From Schaalia sp. 19OD2882 (GTDB taxonomy: Bacteria > Actinomycetota > Actinomycetes > Actinomycetales > Actinomycetaceae): a stretch of 64,000 nt of DNA. The notes under the pieces were generated by a model that had not been told where the DNA came from, ran no database searches, and saw only the letters and a program-made list of their open reading frames with translations. This document shows, piece after piece, positions 45,188 through 53,791 of this stretch. The translations under genes and the position numbers were made by a program. The stretch is from positions 2,418,001-2,482,000 of the forward strand of contig NZ_CP065521.1 of NCBI RefSeq assembly GCF_018986735.1. The letters run 5' to 3'. Each line of letters starts with the position of its first letter. Within the stretch, counting starts at the first letter, position 1.

Positions 45188-46015
45188 TCAGGTGAGCACA
45201 CGGATGTCGGCCAGCAGGTCCGGCCTGTGGCGCACCAGGTGCGCACGGTCCTGTTCGGCCCAGGTCTGCCACCACGGGTCGAAGACCTGGCCGTCGCGCG
45301 CCAGGGCGCGGGTTCGGCGTTCATCGTGTCCTTTGGCGGCCTCGACCCACACGGCCAGGTCGGCCACGGCGGAGGTTCGTGGCGTCAGGCACCCGCATCC
45401 TTCGACGAGGACGGGGCGGGTGGGGTCCAGCAGGACGGCGCCGCCCGCTCGTGAGTGGTGCCAGTCCCAGACTCGATGGCCTGTGCGCCCGGGCCGCTTC
45501 TGGCCGTGACCGAGGGCCATTGCCCGGGTCTTTGCGGGTACTGGTGGTGCCTCACCGGTCGCCTTCGCAGGTGCGCCCGGCCCGGTCGCGGAAGTGTCCG
45601 ACCGCGCGTTGACCGTGAGCGGGCCCGAACCGAGCACTCCCGCGCCCACGTCGACAGCGGGAATCCCTGTGAGCAGGGCTTCCACTGCCGCGGTGCCCGC
45701 CTGCATGCCCAGCCAGCCGGGGTAGAACAGGTCGGGACGAAGCACCTGGACCTGTGGGGCGCGCGGGCGGACGCGGAGTTCGGCGATCATGTGCCCCGCG
45801 TCCAGGTGGACGCCGATCCTGATGCCGCTGGTACGCAGTCCTTCGAGCAGCGCGCGGGTGAGCGTGGTCTTGCCGGAGCCGGACGGGCCGTCGACCAGGA
45901 CGATCCCGGCCCGCCACCGGCCGCCGCCGTGTCCGTGGAGCAGCGCGGAGCGGACGCGAGTGAGAAGCCACGGGGGAATGCGCTTGTCAGCGTCGAAAGT
46001 GAGAGTCAGGGTCAC
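45188..46015 (-). CDS. P-loop NTPase, uridine-kinase-like, attached to the thiamine operon
   Basis: The 275-residue protein has a Walker A motif, VDGPSGSGKTTLTRALL, at about residue 40 and later an acidic strand (VLVEGCGCLT), as in uridine-kinase/AAA_33-type phosphotransferases. A Pro/Ala/Gly-rich insert of about 60 residues lies in the middle. Its GTG overlaps the stop of the thiQ-like gene by 4 bp, so it is the last gene of the thiamine transport operon and under the same riboswitch. A role as a kinase of thiamine or a precursor is a tempting inference, not shown by the sequence. Confidence 0.75.
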   Translation of the reverse strand: MTLTLTFDADKRIPPWLLTRVRSALLHGHGGGRWRAGIVLVDGPSGSGKTTLTRALLEGLRTSGIRIGVHLDAGHMIAELRVRPRAPQVQVLRPDLFYPGWLGMQAGTAAVEALLTGIPAVDVGAGVLGSGPLTVNARSDTSATGPGAPAKATGEAPPVPAKTRAMALGHGQKRPGRTGHRVWDWHHSRAGGAVLLDPTRPVLVEGCGCLTPRTSAVADLAVWVEAAKGHDERRTRALARDGQVFDPWWQTWAEQDRAHLVRHRPDLLADIRVLT

Positions 46016-47094
46016 TGGTGCCCGCCGGTGACGAAGGGGCATGCATCGAGGTCCAGGGCCAGGCGCACCCATCCGCCGATCAGCGAATCCGCATCGACGC
46101 GCACGGCGGGGCCCTGGGGGATGTGGGCATCGGCGACCTGGCCCGCCACCAGCACTTCGACTTCTGTGCGCCCACGCGCTGCGCGGGCGTCGCGCACTTC
46201 GGCCAGCAATTCGATCCGGCCACCGGCAGCAACCGCCTCAGGGGCCAAGGCGCCCTCGCCCGTGGACGGCGCAGGACTGGCCTCGACGCCGACGACGGTG
46301 AGCGCGCCGGGAGTCACCGCCCGCCACCGGGGCCCCTTGGACCCCTCCGAGTCCCCGACGGAAGTGGCGGGGAGGAAGGGCCCGTGGCCGAGGAATTCGG
46401 CGACTTCCCTGAGCCCCGGGTCCGCCCACAGGTCCCCGGGCCGCGCCAGCGCCACCAACCGACCGTCCACCATGACACCGACCCGGTCGGCAACGGCGAA
46501 GGCCTCGTCCTGGTCGTGGGTGACGTAGATGCAGGTGGAGCCCGTGGTGCGCAGGATCGCGCGGATCTCTCCGGACAGGCGTTCGCGCAATGAACGGTCC
46601 AGGGCGGACAGCGGCTCGTCCAGCAGCAGCAGCGCCGGTTGCGGCGCCAGCGAGCGCGCCAGGGCCACGCGTTGGGCCTGCCCGCCCGACAGGGAGGTGA
46701 CAGCGCGGCGGGCGTACTCGCCCATTCCGACCAGGTCCAGGGTGTCCGCGACTCGGCGGGTGCGCTCGGCGGGCGAGAGGTGACGCAGGCCATAGGCGAC
46801 ATTGCCGGCGACGTCACGGTGGGCGAAGAGCTGCCCGTCCTGGAACATGAGGCCGAAGCCGCGGCGGTGCACGGGCACCGCGCCCACGTCACGCCCCTCC
46901 CAGGCGATGGTGCCCTGGGCCACGGGTTCCAAACCCGCCACGGCACGCAGCAGGGAGGACTTGCCTGAGCCGGACGGGCCCAGAAGCGCCAGGACTTCGC
47001 CGGGCTCGATGTCCAGGTCGACATGGTCGACGGCCCTCGTGTGCCCGTAGCGCACGACCAAATCTCGCACGGACAGGCCGAGAACAGGTGTCAT
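46012..47094 (-). CDS. thiQ: Thiamine ABC transporter ATPase
   Basis: The 360-residue ATPase has Walker A GPSGSGKSS, Q-loop, signature LSGGQAQRV, Walker B LLLLDEPLSALD and the His switch VTHDQDEA. The final 120 residues form an OB-like regulatory extension with Gly/Glu-rich linkers, which E. coli ThiQ lacks. It overlaps the permease gene by 4 bp upstream and the kinase-like gene by 4 bp downstream. Thiamine specificity is inferred from the operon's receptor and TPP riboswitch. Confidence 0.92.
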   Translation of the reverse strand: MTPVLGLSVRDLVVRYGHTRAVDHVDLDIEPGEVLALLGPSGSGKSSLLRAVAGLEPVAQGTIAWEGRDVGAVPVHRRGFGLMFQDGQLFAHRDVAGNVAYGLRHLSPAERTRRVADTLDLVGMGEYARRAVTSLSGGQAQRVALARSLAPQPALLLLDEPLSALDRSLRERLSGEIRAILRTTGSTCIYVTHDQDEAFAVADRVGVMVDGRLVALARPGDLWADPGLREVAEFLGHGPFLPATSVGDSEGSKGPRWRAVTPGALTVVGVEASPAPSTGEGALAPEAVAAGGRIELLAEVRDARAARGRTEVEVLVAGQVADAHIPQGPAVRVDADSLIGGWVRLALDLDACPFVTGGHQ

Positions 47095-48815
47095 TGGAAC
47101 TCTCCCGCGGTGGAGGGGCGGCCCTTTTCGACCAGGACCATGAGTGTGGCCGCGATCAGCGCCAGCAGCACGGAGGCGGCCACTGCCACTCCCTGCTCGG
47201 CGGCGTCCGGGCGTGAGACCAGCCGGTAGATCATCACCGGCAGGGTGGGGGCGTCCGGGCGCGACAGGAACGAGGTCGCCCCGAACTCCCCCAGCGAGGT
47301 CGCGAAGGCGAAACCGATGGCCACCGCGCCGGCTCGAACCAGGTGTGCGCCGTCAATGGTGGCAATCACGCGCAAGGGACCGGCCCCCAAGGTGGCGGCG
47401 GCCTCACGTTGGCGCGGGTCGATTGCCCGAAGGACCGGGGCGACCATGCGCACCACCAGGGGCACTGCGACGACCGCCTGTGCGACGGGCACCAGCAGGG
47501 CGCTGCCGCGCATGTCCAGCGGAGGAGCGTTCAAGGTGATGAGGAACCCGAATCCGACGGTCACCGCGCTGACCCCCAGGGGCAGCATGAACACCGAGTC
47601 CAGGACGGCCAGTGCCCGGCGTGCACGTGGCGTGCGCGTGGGGCGGGTGACGACCAGCGCCACCAGGGTTCCGACGATGAGGGCGATGGCTGCGGCCTGC
47701 GTGGCCACGACCATCGAGTTCCACGCGGCCTCCAGCGCGCTGACGCGAATGGCGCGCGACAGGTGCGCATCGGCCAAGCCCGCCCAGTTGGCCAGTGTGA
47801 ACTGTCCCTTGCGGTGGAAGGAGCGCCACAGGAGTTGTGCCAACGGGGCGGCCAGCAGGCCGAACACGACCAACGCCGTGAGCGCTGCGGCCGGGGCGTC
47901 CGCCGCCCCCAACGGGTGCTCGACGGCATCGGAGCGCAGAGCGAGGGCGCGTTCGGAGCGCCTTCTGGCCTGCCCGGCCGCCCACAGGGCCGCGGCGATC
48001 ACCAGCACCTGGACCACGGAGAGCACAGCGGCCCCCCGAAGGTCCAGGTAGGCGGTGGTCAACAGGTAGATCTCCGATTCGATGGTGGCCAGCTCCACCC
48101 CGCCCAGGATCAACACGATGCCGAAGGCGGTCGCACAGAACAGGAAGACCACCGAGGCCGCCGAGGCAATCGCCGGCAGCAGTGCCGGCAGGGTGACGGT
48201 GAGGAATGCGCGGGTGGGCGTGGCCCCCAGTGCCCGCGCAGCCTGGACCATGCGCGGATCCAGGCGCGACCACACCGATCCGACCCCGCGCACCACCAGC
48301 GAGTAGTTGAAGAAGACCATGGCCGCCAGCACCGCCCACACGGTTCCGTCCAGGTGCAGGTCCTCCAGCCAGCCTCCGGGCACCAACAGGGAACGGAAGG
48401 CGACGCCGACCACAACTGTCGGCAGGACGAAGGGCACGGCCACGGCCGCCCTGGCCACGGAGCGGCCCGGGAAGCGACACCTGTACAGGACGTGTGCGCC
48501 GGGGACCCCCAGCAGCACGGACACGGTGGTGGCCGCGGCCGCCATGCCCAGTGTCAGGCCGATGATGCGCCATGTGCGGGCCCTGGTGAAAACCTCGTGG
48601 AAGGCGCCCGTGTCCAAGGCCCCGTCCTCGCCGACGAATCCGCGAGCCACCAGTGTCGCCGCAGGCCAGGCAAAGAAGAAGCCGAGGAAGACCAGCGGCA
48701 CCAGGACCGCCGGCGCCCAGGCGAGCAGACGCAGTCCCGCCCTCGTCCCCACTGCGACTCGGGAGGTGACGCCGCCCACCGCTGGGACGACCGGGTCCTG
48801 TGCGGCGGCGCTCAT
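47091..48815 (-). CDS. thiP: Thiamine ABC transporter permease (fused double BPD permease)
   Basis: The 574-residue protein contains two binding-protein-dependent permease modules, as in ThiP and iron(III) FbpB. The coupling loops are seen as WSRLDPRMVQAARALGATP and the second as DPRQREAAATLGAGPLRVIATI. About 12 membrane spans are visible. It ends in a 4-bp overlap with thiQ. An 11-mer copy lies just upstream of the gene (48827) and another inside its first codons (48737). Confidence 0.93.
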   Translation of the reverse strand: MSAAAQDPVVPAVGGVTSRVAVGTRAGLRLLAWAPAVLVPLVFLGFFFAWPAATLVARGFVGEDGALDTGAFHEVFTRARTWRIIGLTLGMAAAATTVSVLLGVPGAHVLYRCRFPGRSVARAAVAVPFVLPTVVVGVAFRSLLVPGGWLEDLHLDGTVWAVLAAMVFFNYSLVVRGVGSVWSRLDPRMVQAARALGATPTRAFLTVTLPALLPAIASAASVVFLFCATAFGIVLILGGVELATIESEIYLLTTAYLDLRGAAVLSVVQVLVIAAALWAAGQARRRSERALALRSDAVEHPLGAADAPAAALTALVVFGLLAAPLAQLLWRSFHRKGQFTLANWAGLADAHLSRAIRVSALEAAWNSMVVATQAAAIALIVGTLVALVVTRPTRTPRARRALAVLDSVFMLPLGVSAVTVGFGFLITLNAPPLDMRGSALLVPVAQAVVAVPLVVRMVAPVLRAIDPRQREAAATLGAGPLRVIATIDGAHLVRAGAVAIGFAFATSLGEFGATSFLSRPDAPTLPVMIYRLVSRPDAAEQGVAVAASVLLALIAATLMVLVEKGRPSTAGEFQ

Positions 48816-48855
48816 GGGCGCCCGGGGACGAGGGCGGGACGGCTGGGCGACACGT

Positions 48856-49968
48856 TCAGCCGATGACCGTGGACTGCCAGGTCTTCAGCCACTGTTCGGC
48901 GTTGGAGGCGACCTTGTCGGCGGGGATGATGACGGGCTGGTCGGACAGTGGGCCGAAGGTTGTCAGCGTCTGGGGCGCCTTGGCCCCGGGGTTGGCGGGG
49001 AAGGTGTAGGTGATTTCGGAGATGGTCGCCTGGACCTCGGGGGTCAGCAGGAACTCGATGAACTTCTTGGCGGCGTCGGCGTTCTCGCTGCCCTCCAGCA
49101 CGCCTGCGTACTCGACTTGGCGGTAGCAGGTGGCCGGCAGGGAGGCGGTCGTGGTGTCCTTGCCGTCCTCGGTGACCGAGTACGCGGGCGAGGAGCCGTA
49201 GGAGACCATCATCGGGCGCGGGCCCTTGCCTTCACCTGCGGAGTAGTCGACGTTGAACGCATCCGACCAGCCTTCGGAGACCTTGAGGCCGTTGTCCTTG
49301 AGGGACTTCCAGTATCCGGTCCAGCCGTCCTCGCCGAAGTGGTTGATGGTGGCCAGCATGAAGGCCATGCCGGGGGTGGAGGTTGCCGGGTTCATGGCGA
49401 CCAGCAGGTCCTTGTACTCGGCTTTGGTCAGGTCCTCCAAGGTGGCGGGGGGCGTGAGCTTCTTGTCGGTGAACCACTTCTTGTCGAAGTTGACGCAGAC
49501 GTCGCCCTGGTTGATGGGCACCAGGCCGGGCTCGCCGGCGAAGTCCAGGGCCTTGTCGGGGGAGGTGATGCCCGCATCCTTGATGACGCCCTTGCCCGCA
49601 AGGCGGTAGGAGACGGTGTTGTCCACCCCGTAGACGGCGTCGCCCTGCGGGGCGTCCTTGGTCAGGACCAGTTGGTTGGCCAGCGTGCCTCCGTCACCGA
49701 CGGCCTGGATGGTCACCTTGATGCCCGTGTCCTTCTGGAAGCGGTCGAGCAGTTCCTGCGGGAACTCGAAGGAGTCGTGGGACAGGACGGTGATTGCGCT
49801 GTCGGCTCCGGCCGACGCGCCGGAGGCCATGGCGTCGCCGGACTGGCCGGCAGTCGCGGAGTGGCCGCTCTGGGTGCTTGCGCCGCCCGAGCAGGCGACC
49901 AAGCCGAGCATCAGCGCCGACGTGGCCGCCAGAGCGCCGAGTCGCGCAAGGGAGAGGGTGGTGGTCAT
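48856..49968 (-). CDS. thiB: Thiamine-binding lipoprotein of ABC transporter
   Basis: The 370-residue receptor has a signal peptide with lipobox (LGLVAC, Cys26), a Ser/Gly/Ala-rich linker and the ThiB-type fold: ITVLSHDSFEFPQELLDRF near the start, GDAVYGVDNTVSYRL, and VCVNFDKKWF. These are hallmarks of thiamine or thiamine-pyrophosphate receptors within the iron/polyamine-type family. The TPP riboswitch directly upstream makes the assignment firm. It is the first gene of thiB–thiP–thiQ–kinase. Confidence 0.95.
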   Translation of the reverse strand: MTTTLSLARLGALAATSALMLGLVACSGGASTQSGHSATAGQSGDAMASGASAGADSAITVLSHDSFEFPQELLDRFQKDTGIKVTIQAVGDGGTLANQLVLTKDAPQGDAVYGVDNTVSYRLAGKGVIKDAGITSPDKALDFAGEPGLVPINQGDVCVNFDKKWFTDKKLTPPATLEDLTKAEYKDLLVAMNPATSTPGMAFMLATINHFGEDGWTGYWKSLKDNGLKVSEGWSDAFNVDYSAGEGKGPRPMMVSYGSSPAYSVTEDGKDTTTASLPATCYRQVEYAGVLEGSENADAAKKFIEFLLTPEVQATISEITYTFPANPGAKAPQTLTTFGPLSDQPVIIPADKVASNAEQWLKTWQSTVIG

Positions 49969-50026
49969 GTGGGTTTCCTCCTCGTGGTGCGGGAGGGGAA
50001 CGGGCGCGCATTGCCCGAGAGAAGTG

Positions 50027-50112
50027 ACTTCCTACGCCGGTATTGTCCGGATCAGGTTCGAGGGTCTGCGATCGCACTCTCAGCTCCCGTGAGGGGGCTC
50101 CCCTGTCTTGCG
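50027..50112 (-). promoter_or_regulatory. TPP (thi-box) riboswitch
   Basis: Read on the minus strand, the leader contains GACAGGGGAGCC, then the near-invariant GCTGAGAGTGCGA, then ACCCTCGAACCTGAT and CCGGACAATACCGGCGTAGG. These are the conserved boxes of the thiamine pyrophosphate riboswitch in order. It ends about 60 bp before thiB, so TPP binding most likely shuts thiB ribosome access or transcription. Confidence 0.97.
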
Positions 50113-50225
50113 TCGCCGAGTCTAGCACCGCCGCCAGAGGCACCCGCTTCGGAGTTCGGGGGTGAGGCGGGCCGGCTGAACGTGGCCGGTGCTTCCCGGG
50201 CGACCCGGTTGCGGGAGTCAGAGGA

Positions 50226-50312
50226 TCACGGGGTGCGAACCTGCAGGACGGGGCCCAGCGCCAGTCCTCCGACCACGAGGATCAGACCCACACTGTGCAG
50301 CTCCTTATGCAT
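50226..50312 (-). CDS. Putative 28-residue hydrophobic small protein
   Basis: AAGGAG sits 7 bases before an ATG (50312). The product MHKELHSVGLILVVGGLALG (then PVLQVRTP) has one short membrane span. It lies in the 266-bp gap between the riboswitch and the PIN-domain gene, where nothing else is coding. The good ribosome-binding site and hydrophobic content favour a real small protein, but it could be chance. Confidence 0.35.
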   Translation of the reverse strand: MHKELHSVGLILVVGGLALGPVLQVRTP

Positions 50313-50378
50313 TGGCCTTCTCCTTGCGTCGCGCCACACGTGAATCATGTTTCAGTTTGCGGATCCTGACCGATGTCG

Positions 50379-51014
50379 TCAGCGATCCGCCAACCGATCC
50401 ACAGGCCTCTCAAGGCGCGCCAGCATATGTTCTGCCTTCTCGAGCGACATTTCGCAGACACGAAGCTCAGCCACGAACCGTGCGAACTTGGGGGCGCCCG
50501 CTGACTTCAAACGCTCGGCCTCCAAGTACGGCACCCCTCGCTTGTGGAAGTGAATGGCGGTTCTCAGAGCTGTCCGGACAATGAGGTTGCGCGAGGAGTG
50601 AGCAACCAACATGAGGAAGTCATCCACATTCATGACTTCGAACCTAAAGTCGTGTTCCTCGCTGAAACCCTTGCCATCATTTGTCAACAAGATGTCAGCA
50701 TCTCCAGCAATGGCGGCTCCGATGACATGTCCGTCGAAGAGATCTGCCGGATTGTCGGTCGGCCGGAAGTCTCTCACCTGCCCGTTCGGGAACGACTCCT
50801 TGATTTTTTCAGAAATGTCCGAGATCTGGCCGCCATTCCAGTTGGGATTCTTCTTGCGCAGGTTAGACAGCACCTCCGCCAAGATGTCGTCCGTCCACAA
50901 AACTGTAAAAAGGGATGAGCGCGGATCAGTCGCCAGAAGACAGACCCAGTCACGAAGGGTCCGCGAGAACCAAATATTCGCGTCAACCAGGACGACGTGC
51001 CCATAGCCGTTCAT
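50379..51014 (-). CDS. PIN-domain ribonuclease, putative toxin
   Basis: The 211-residue protein starts with the PIN core VVLVDANIWFSRTLRDW (first acidic residue Asp11), has a second acidic helix region near DDILAEV, and the closing DGHVIGAAIAGDADILLTND, so the metal-binding acidic residues are present. The last 60 residues extend beyond a typical 130-residue VapC. It begins 6 bp after the HTH gene, the usual antitoxin–toxin order. It probably cleaves RNA. GC is lower than in the flanking transport genes. Confidence 0.85.
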   Translation of the reverse strand: MNGYGHVVLVDANIWFSRTLRDWVCLLATDPRSSLFTVLWTDDILAEVLSNLRKKNPNWNGGQISDISEKIKESFPNGQVRDFRPTDNPADLFDGHVIGAAIAGDADILLTNDGKGFSEEHDFRFEVMNVDDFLMLVAHSSRNLIVRTALRTAIHFHKRGVPYLEAERLKSAGAPKFARFVAELRVCEMSLEKAEHMLARLERPVDRLADR

Positions 51015-51020
51015 GGGCCC

Positions 51021-51476
51021 TCAGCTGAAGTCCTCGATGTCGGTTTCAAGCTCCATCATTTCCAAAACTGCGCGCCGCTGAGCAGCACGTTGGCGCGCAC
51101 GCAACTCCAGAATGTCACTGGCCTTGAAGCGAGTGTGCGTTCCCACCTTGTGGGAGGCAATGGCCCCCTCACGTACACGTTTCATCAAAGTGGGACGCGA
51201 GATGCCGAGCACATGGGCCGCAGCACTGGTGGTGAGCTCTTCCGGCATCGAAGCGATGGAGAACCCGCCCCCGTCCCGGACCACTCGCAGAGCAGACAGG
51301 ACCACGCCGACGAGTTCATCGGGCAGATCGATGCTGGTACCGTCATCCGCACTCAGGTGCAGACGGACCTGATGCTGCCTCTCTGGACGAAGCAGCTCCG
51401 GCTCGATCGAAAGCGCACTTGCATGCTGCTTCTCGGTGACGAATTCCTGGTCGAGCACTGTTGCCGCACTCATCAC
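51021..51476 (-). CDS. HTH antitoxin, excisionase-like
   Basis: The 151-residue protein has an excisionase/MerR-type helix-turn-helix in the middle (ELTTSAAAHVLGISRPTLMKRV, with core LGISRPTLMKRV) followed by a basic wing (GAIASHKVGTHTRFKASDILEL), and an acidic C-terminal tail (EMMELETDIEDF) likely to bind the PIN protein. It precedes the PIN-domain gene by 6 bp, so it is read as the antitoxin and the operon's own regulator. The initial codons are two adjacent ATGs. Confidence 0.82.
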   Translation of the reverse strand: MMSAATVLDQEFVTEKQHASALSIEPELLRPERQHQVRLHLSADDGTSIDLPDELVGVVLSALRVVRDGGGFSIASMPEELTTSAAAHVLGISRPTLMKRVREGAIASHKVGTHTRFKASDILELRARQRAAQRRAVLEMMELETDIEDFS

Positions 51477-51550
51477 TCACACCCTTCGACACGTCGGTCG
51501 CGGACACCTTCCACGCCTGCGGTGTGTCGCAACCCTAACATCTCTTTCAG

Positions 51551-51581
51551 TCACAAGTGAAGCCACTTGCACCAGCAAGTG
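51551..51581 (-). promoter_or_regulatory. Operator cluster of the PIN/HTH module
   Basis: TCACAAGTGA (51551–51560) and CACTTGC (51564–51570) with GCAAGTG (51575–51581) give three related half-sites in an AT-rich stretch 75–105 bp upstream of the antitoxin gene. On the minus strand TTCACT and TTAGGG with 17-bp spacing could be -35 and -10, overlapping the sites. Self-repression by the HTH protein is inferred. Confidence 0.55.
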
Positions 51582-51593
51582 AAAACTCGCAGG

Positions 51594-52073
51594 TCAACGA
51601 CCCTCCAAGCTTTGCTTGATCTGCACCAACGCGTCCTCCCACAGGCCTCGCGCATCCTCCCAAGCGGTGCGGGCCTCGTCCTCGTCCTCACTGACCCCGG
51701 AAAGGCCCGACTCCTCCACGTGGACGGCCACACGCCCACGCTCCTCGGACAGAGAGACCTCGACACGGGTCGTGCGATCCTCGGGGAACTCATCACCGGC
51801 CAGCGGGTACCAGCGGAAAGCCGCCAAGTCCATCGGATCCGACTCGGCGCGCTGGACCAGCCACTCCCCCGCCTCGGGATCACTCACATGGTGCAGTCCC
51901 TCGTCATCGACCCAGCACTCGTGGTCACCCACAGGACCGTCATTGACCCACCACCCGGGCTCACTGACCAGTGCCCACACGGCCTCCAAGGGGGCGTCGA
52001 CCAGAGCATCGACCTCCACCACATCGTGATCCTCTTGGGCGCGTTGCACGTCGTCCTCGTCGAAGAATTCCAT
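51594..52073 (-). CDS. SRPBCC/AHSA1-like protein
   Basis: The 159-residue protein has the hydrophobic-pocket fold pattern of the START/AHSA1 family: EVDALVDAPLEAVWALVSEPGWW at the start, several strands in the middle (TRVEVSLSEERGRVAVHVEES), and a C-terminal helix (TAWEDARGLWEDALVQIKQSLE). It is very acidic overall. Family members bind small hydrophobic ligands or act as Hsp90 co-chaperones; the ligand is unknown. It is divergent from pntA. Confidence 0.8.
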   Translation of the reverse strand: MEFFDEDDVQRAQEDHDVVEVDALVDAPLEAVWALVSEPGWWVNDGPVGDHECWVDDEGLHHVSDPEAGEWLVQRAESDPMDLAAFRWYPLAGDEFPEDRTTRVEVSLSEERGRVAVHVEESGLSGVSEDEDEARTAWEDARGLWEDALVQIKQSLEGR

Positions 52074-52231
52074 GCGCCCACGCTAGTCGCATCCACCCGT
52101 CCACACCCGCCTTTGCCAAGCACCCGAAAAACTGGGACCTCCGGCCTAGACTGCCAGTGGGCACGGACGAGGTGCACACGACATCTCCGTCCACCGGGAT
52201 CCCATGAGACGAACACGACGAAGGAGTCGAT

Positions 52232-53788
52232 GTGCGCATCGCAGTGCCACGGGAGGGCAAGGACCAGCCACTGGTCGCCGCAACACCAGACACCGTCAAG
52301 AAGCTGATCAGCCTCGGATACGACGTCACCGTCCAGGAAGGGGCGGGCGCCCAAGCGTCCCTTCCGGACTCCGCCTATGAACAGATGGGCGCCACCCTCA
52401 CCTCCGACGAGGCCGACGTCTGGGCCGCAGACATCGTCATCAGCCTGGACGCGCCCACCCCCGAACACCTCGCACTGACCCGCCCAGGAACGACCCTTGT
52501 CTCCCGCATGGCACCGGGCCGCAACCCCGACCTCGTCAAGAACCTCCAGGACGCCGGTGTGACCGCACTGGCCATGGACGCCGTCCCCCGCCTCTCACGC
52601 GCCCAAGCCATGGACGTCCTGTCCAGTCAAGCCAACGTCGCCGGGTACCGGGCCGTCATCGAGGCCGCCGCACACTTCGGACGACTCTTCACCGGCCAGG
52701 TCACCGCAGCCGGCAAAATGCCCCCGGCCAAGGTCTACGTCATCGGGGCCGGCGTGGCGGGCCTGGCCGCCATCGGCACGGCCAACTCCATGGGAGCCGA
52801 AGTCTTCGCCACCGACGTACGCCCCGAGGTCGCCGAACAGGTCGAATCCATGGGCGCCAGCTTCGTCGCCATCCCCACCGCCCAGGAAGTCTCCACCGAC
52901 GGCTACGCCAAGGAGATGAACGCCGACCAGGCGGCCTTGGCCAACGCCCTGTACGCCGACCGCGCCGCCTTCTGCGACATCGTCATCACCACGGCCGCCA
53001 TCCCGGGACGGGCGGCCCCCATCCTGCTGGACGACGAGGCGGTCGCAGCGATGAAGCCCGGCTCGATCATCGTCGACATGGCGGCCGGCACCGGAGGCAA
53101 CTGCACCCTGACCCGCCCGGGGGAAGTCTGGACCACCGATGGCGGCGTGACCATCATCGGCCACACGGACCTGGCCAAGCGCCTGCCCGGCCAGTCTTCG
53201 CAGCTGTACGGCCAGAACATCGTCAACCTGTTCAAGTTGCTCACTCCCGGCAAGGACGGCCGGATGGTCCTTGACCTGGACGACGAGATCCTGCGCGGCA
53301 TCTGCGTGACCAAGGACGGCGCCCTCTTCTGGCCGCCGCCGCCCGTCAAGGTCAGTGCGGCCCCCACCTCACGCGTCCCACCGGCGGAGACACCGGAGAT
53401 GCGCGCCGCGCGGGCAGCCGCCAAGGCCGAGGAGGAGGCCCGCAAGAAACGGAAACTCTTCGCCTGGGGGGCACTTGCCGCGGTGATCGCGGCGGCCCTG
53501 GTCATGGTCACCCCGGCTGCTGCCGCGCCCAGCTACGTCGTCCTGGTCCTGGCGATCGTCGTCGGCTTCCATGTCATCACCAATGTCACGCATTCGCTGC
53601 ACACGCCGTTGATGTCGGTGACCAACGCGATCTCCGGGATCATCCTGGTCGGAGCGATCTTGCAGGTCGGATCGGAGAACCTGTTCGTGACGATCCTCAG
53701 TTTCGTGGCGATCGTCGTGGCAGCCATCAACATCTTCGGCGGGTTCACGGTGACCCACCGGATGCTCTCGATGTTCAGGAGGGACTGA
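52232..53788 (+). CDS. pntA: NAD(P) transhydrogenase alpha subunit
   Basis: The 518-residue subunit has the NAD(H)-binding domain I (start [32 protein letters not shown] nucleotide loop with core GAGVAGLAA) and three or four C-terminal membrane spans of domain II. It works with PntB to move hydride between NADH and NADP+ driven by protons. Start GTG at 52232 with GAAGGAG upstream. Only 3 bp separate it from pntB. The two-subunit E. coli-like layout, not the three-gene form, is used. Confidence 0.97.
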   Translation: MRIAVPREGKDQPLVAATPDTVKKLISLGYDVTVQEGAGAQASLPDSAYEQMGATLTSDEADVWAADIVISLDAPTPEHLALTRPGTTLVSRMAPGRNPDLVKNLQDAGVTALAMDAVPRLSRAQAMDVLSSQANVAGYRAVIEAAAHFGRLFTGQVTAAGKMPPAKVYVIGAGVAGLAAIGTANSMGAEVFATDVRPEVAEQVESMGASFVAIPTAQEVSTDGYAKEMNADQAALANALYADRAAFCDIVITTAAIPGRAAPILLDDEAVAAMKPGSIIVDMAAGTGGNCTLTRPGEVWTTDGGVTIIGHTDLAKRLPGQSSQLYGQNIVNLFKLLTPGKDGRMVLDLDDEILRGICVTKDGALFWPPPPVKVSAAPTSRVPPAETPEMRAARAAAKAEEEARKKRKLFAWGALAAVIAAALVMVTPAAAAPSYVVLVLAIVVGFHVITNVTHSLHTPLMSVTNAISGIILVGAILQVGSENLFVTILSFVAIVVAAINIFGGFTVTHRMLSMFRRD

Positions 53789-53791
53789 CCC

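Noticed and set aside
48307..50343. Plus-strand open frame of 678 codons over thiB and thiP
   Set aside because: Antisense shadow; it also crosses the TPP riboswitch, which is firmly on the minus strand.
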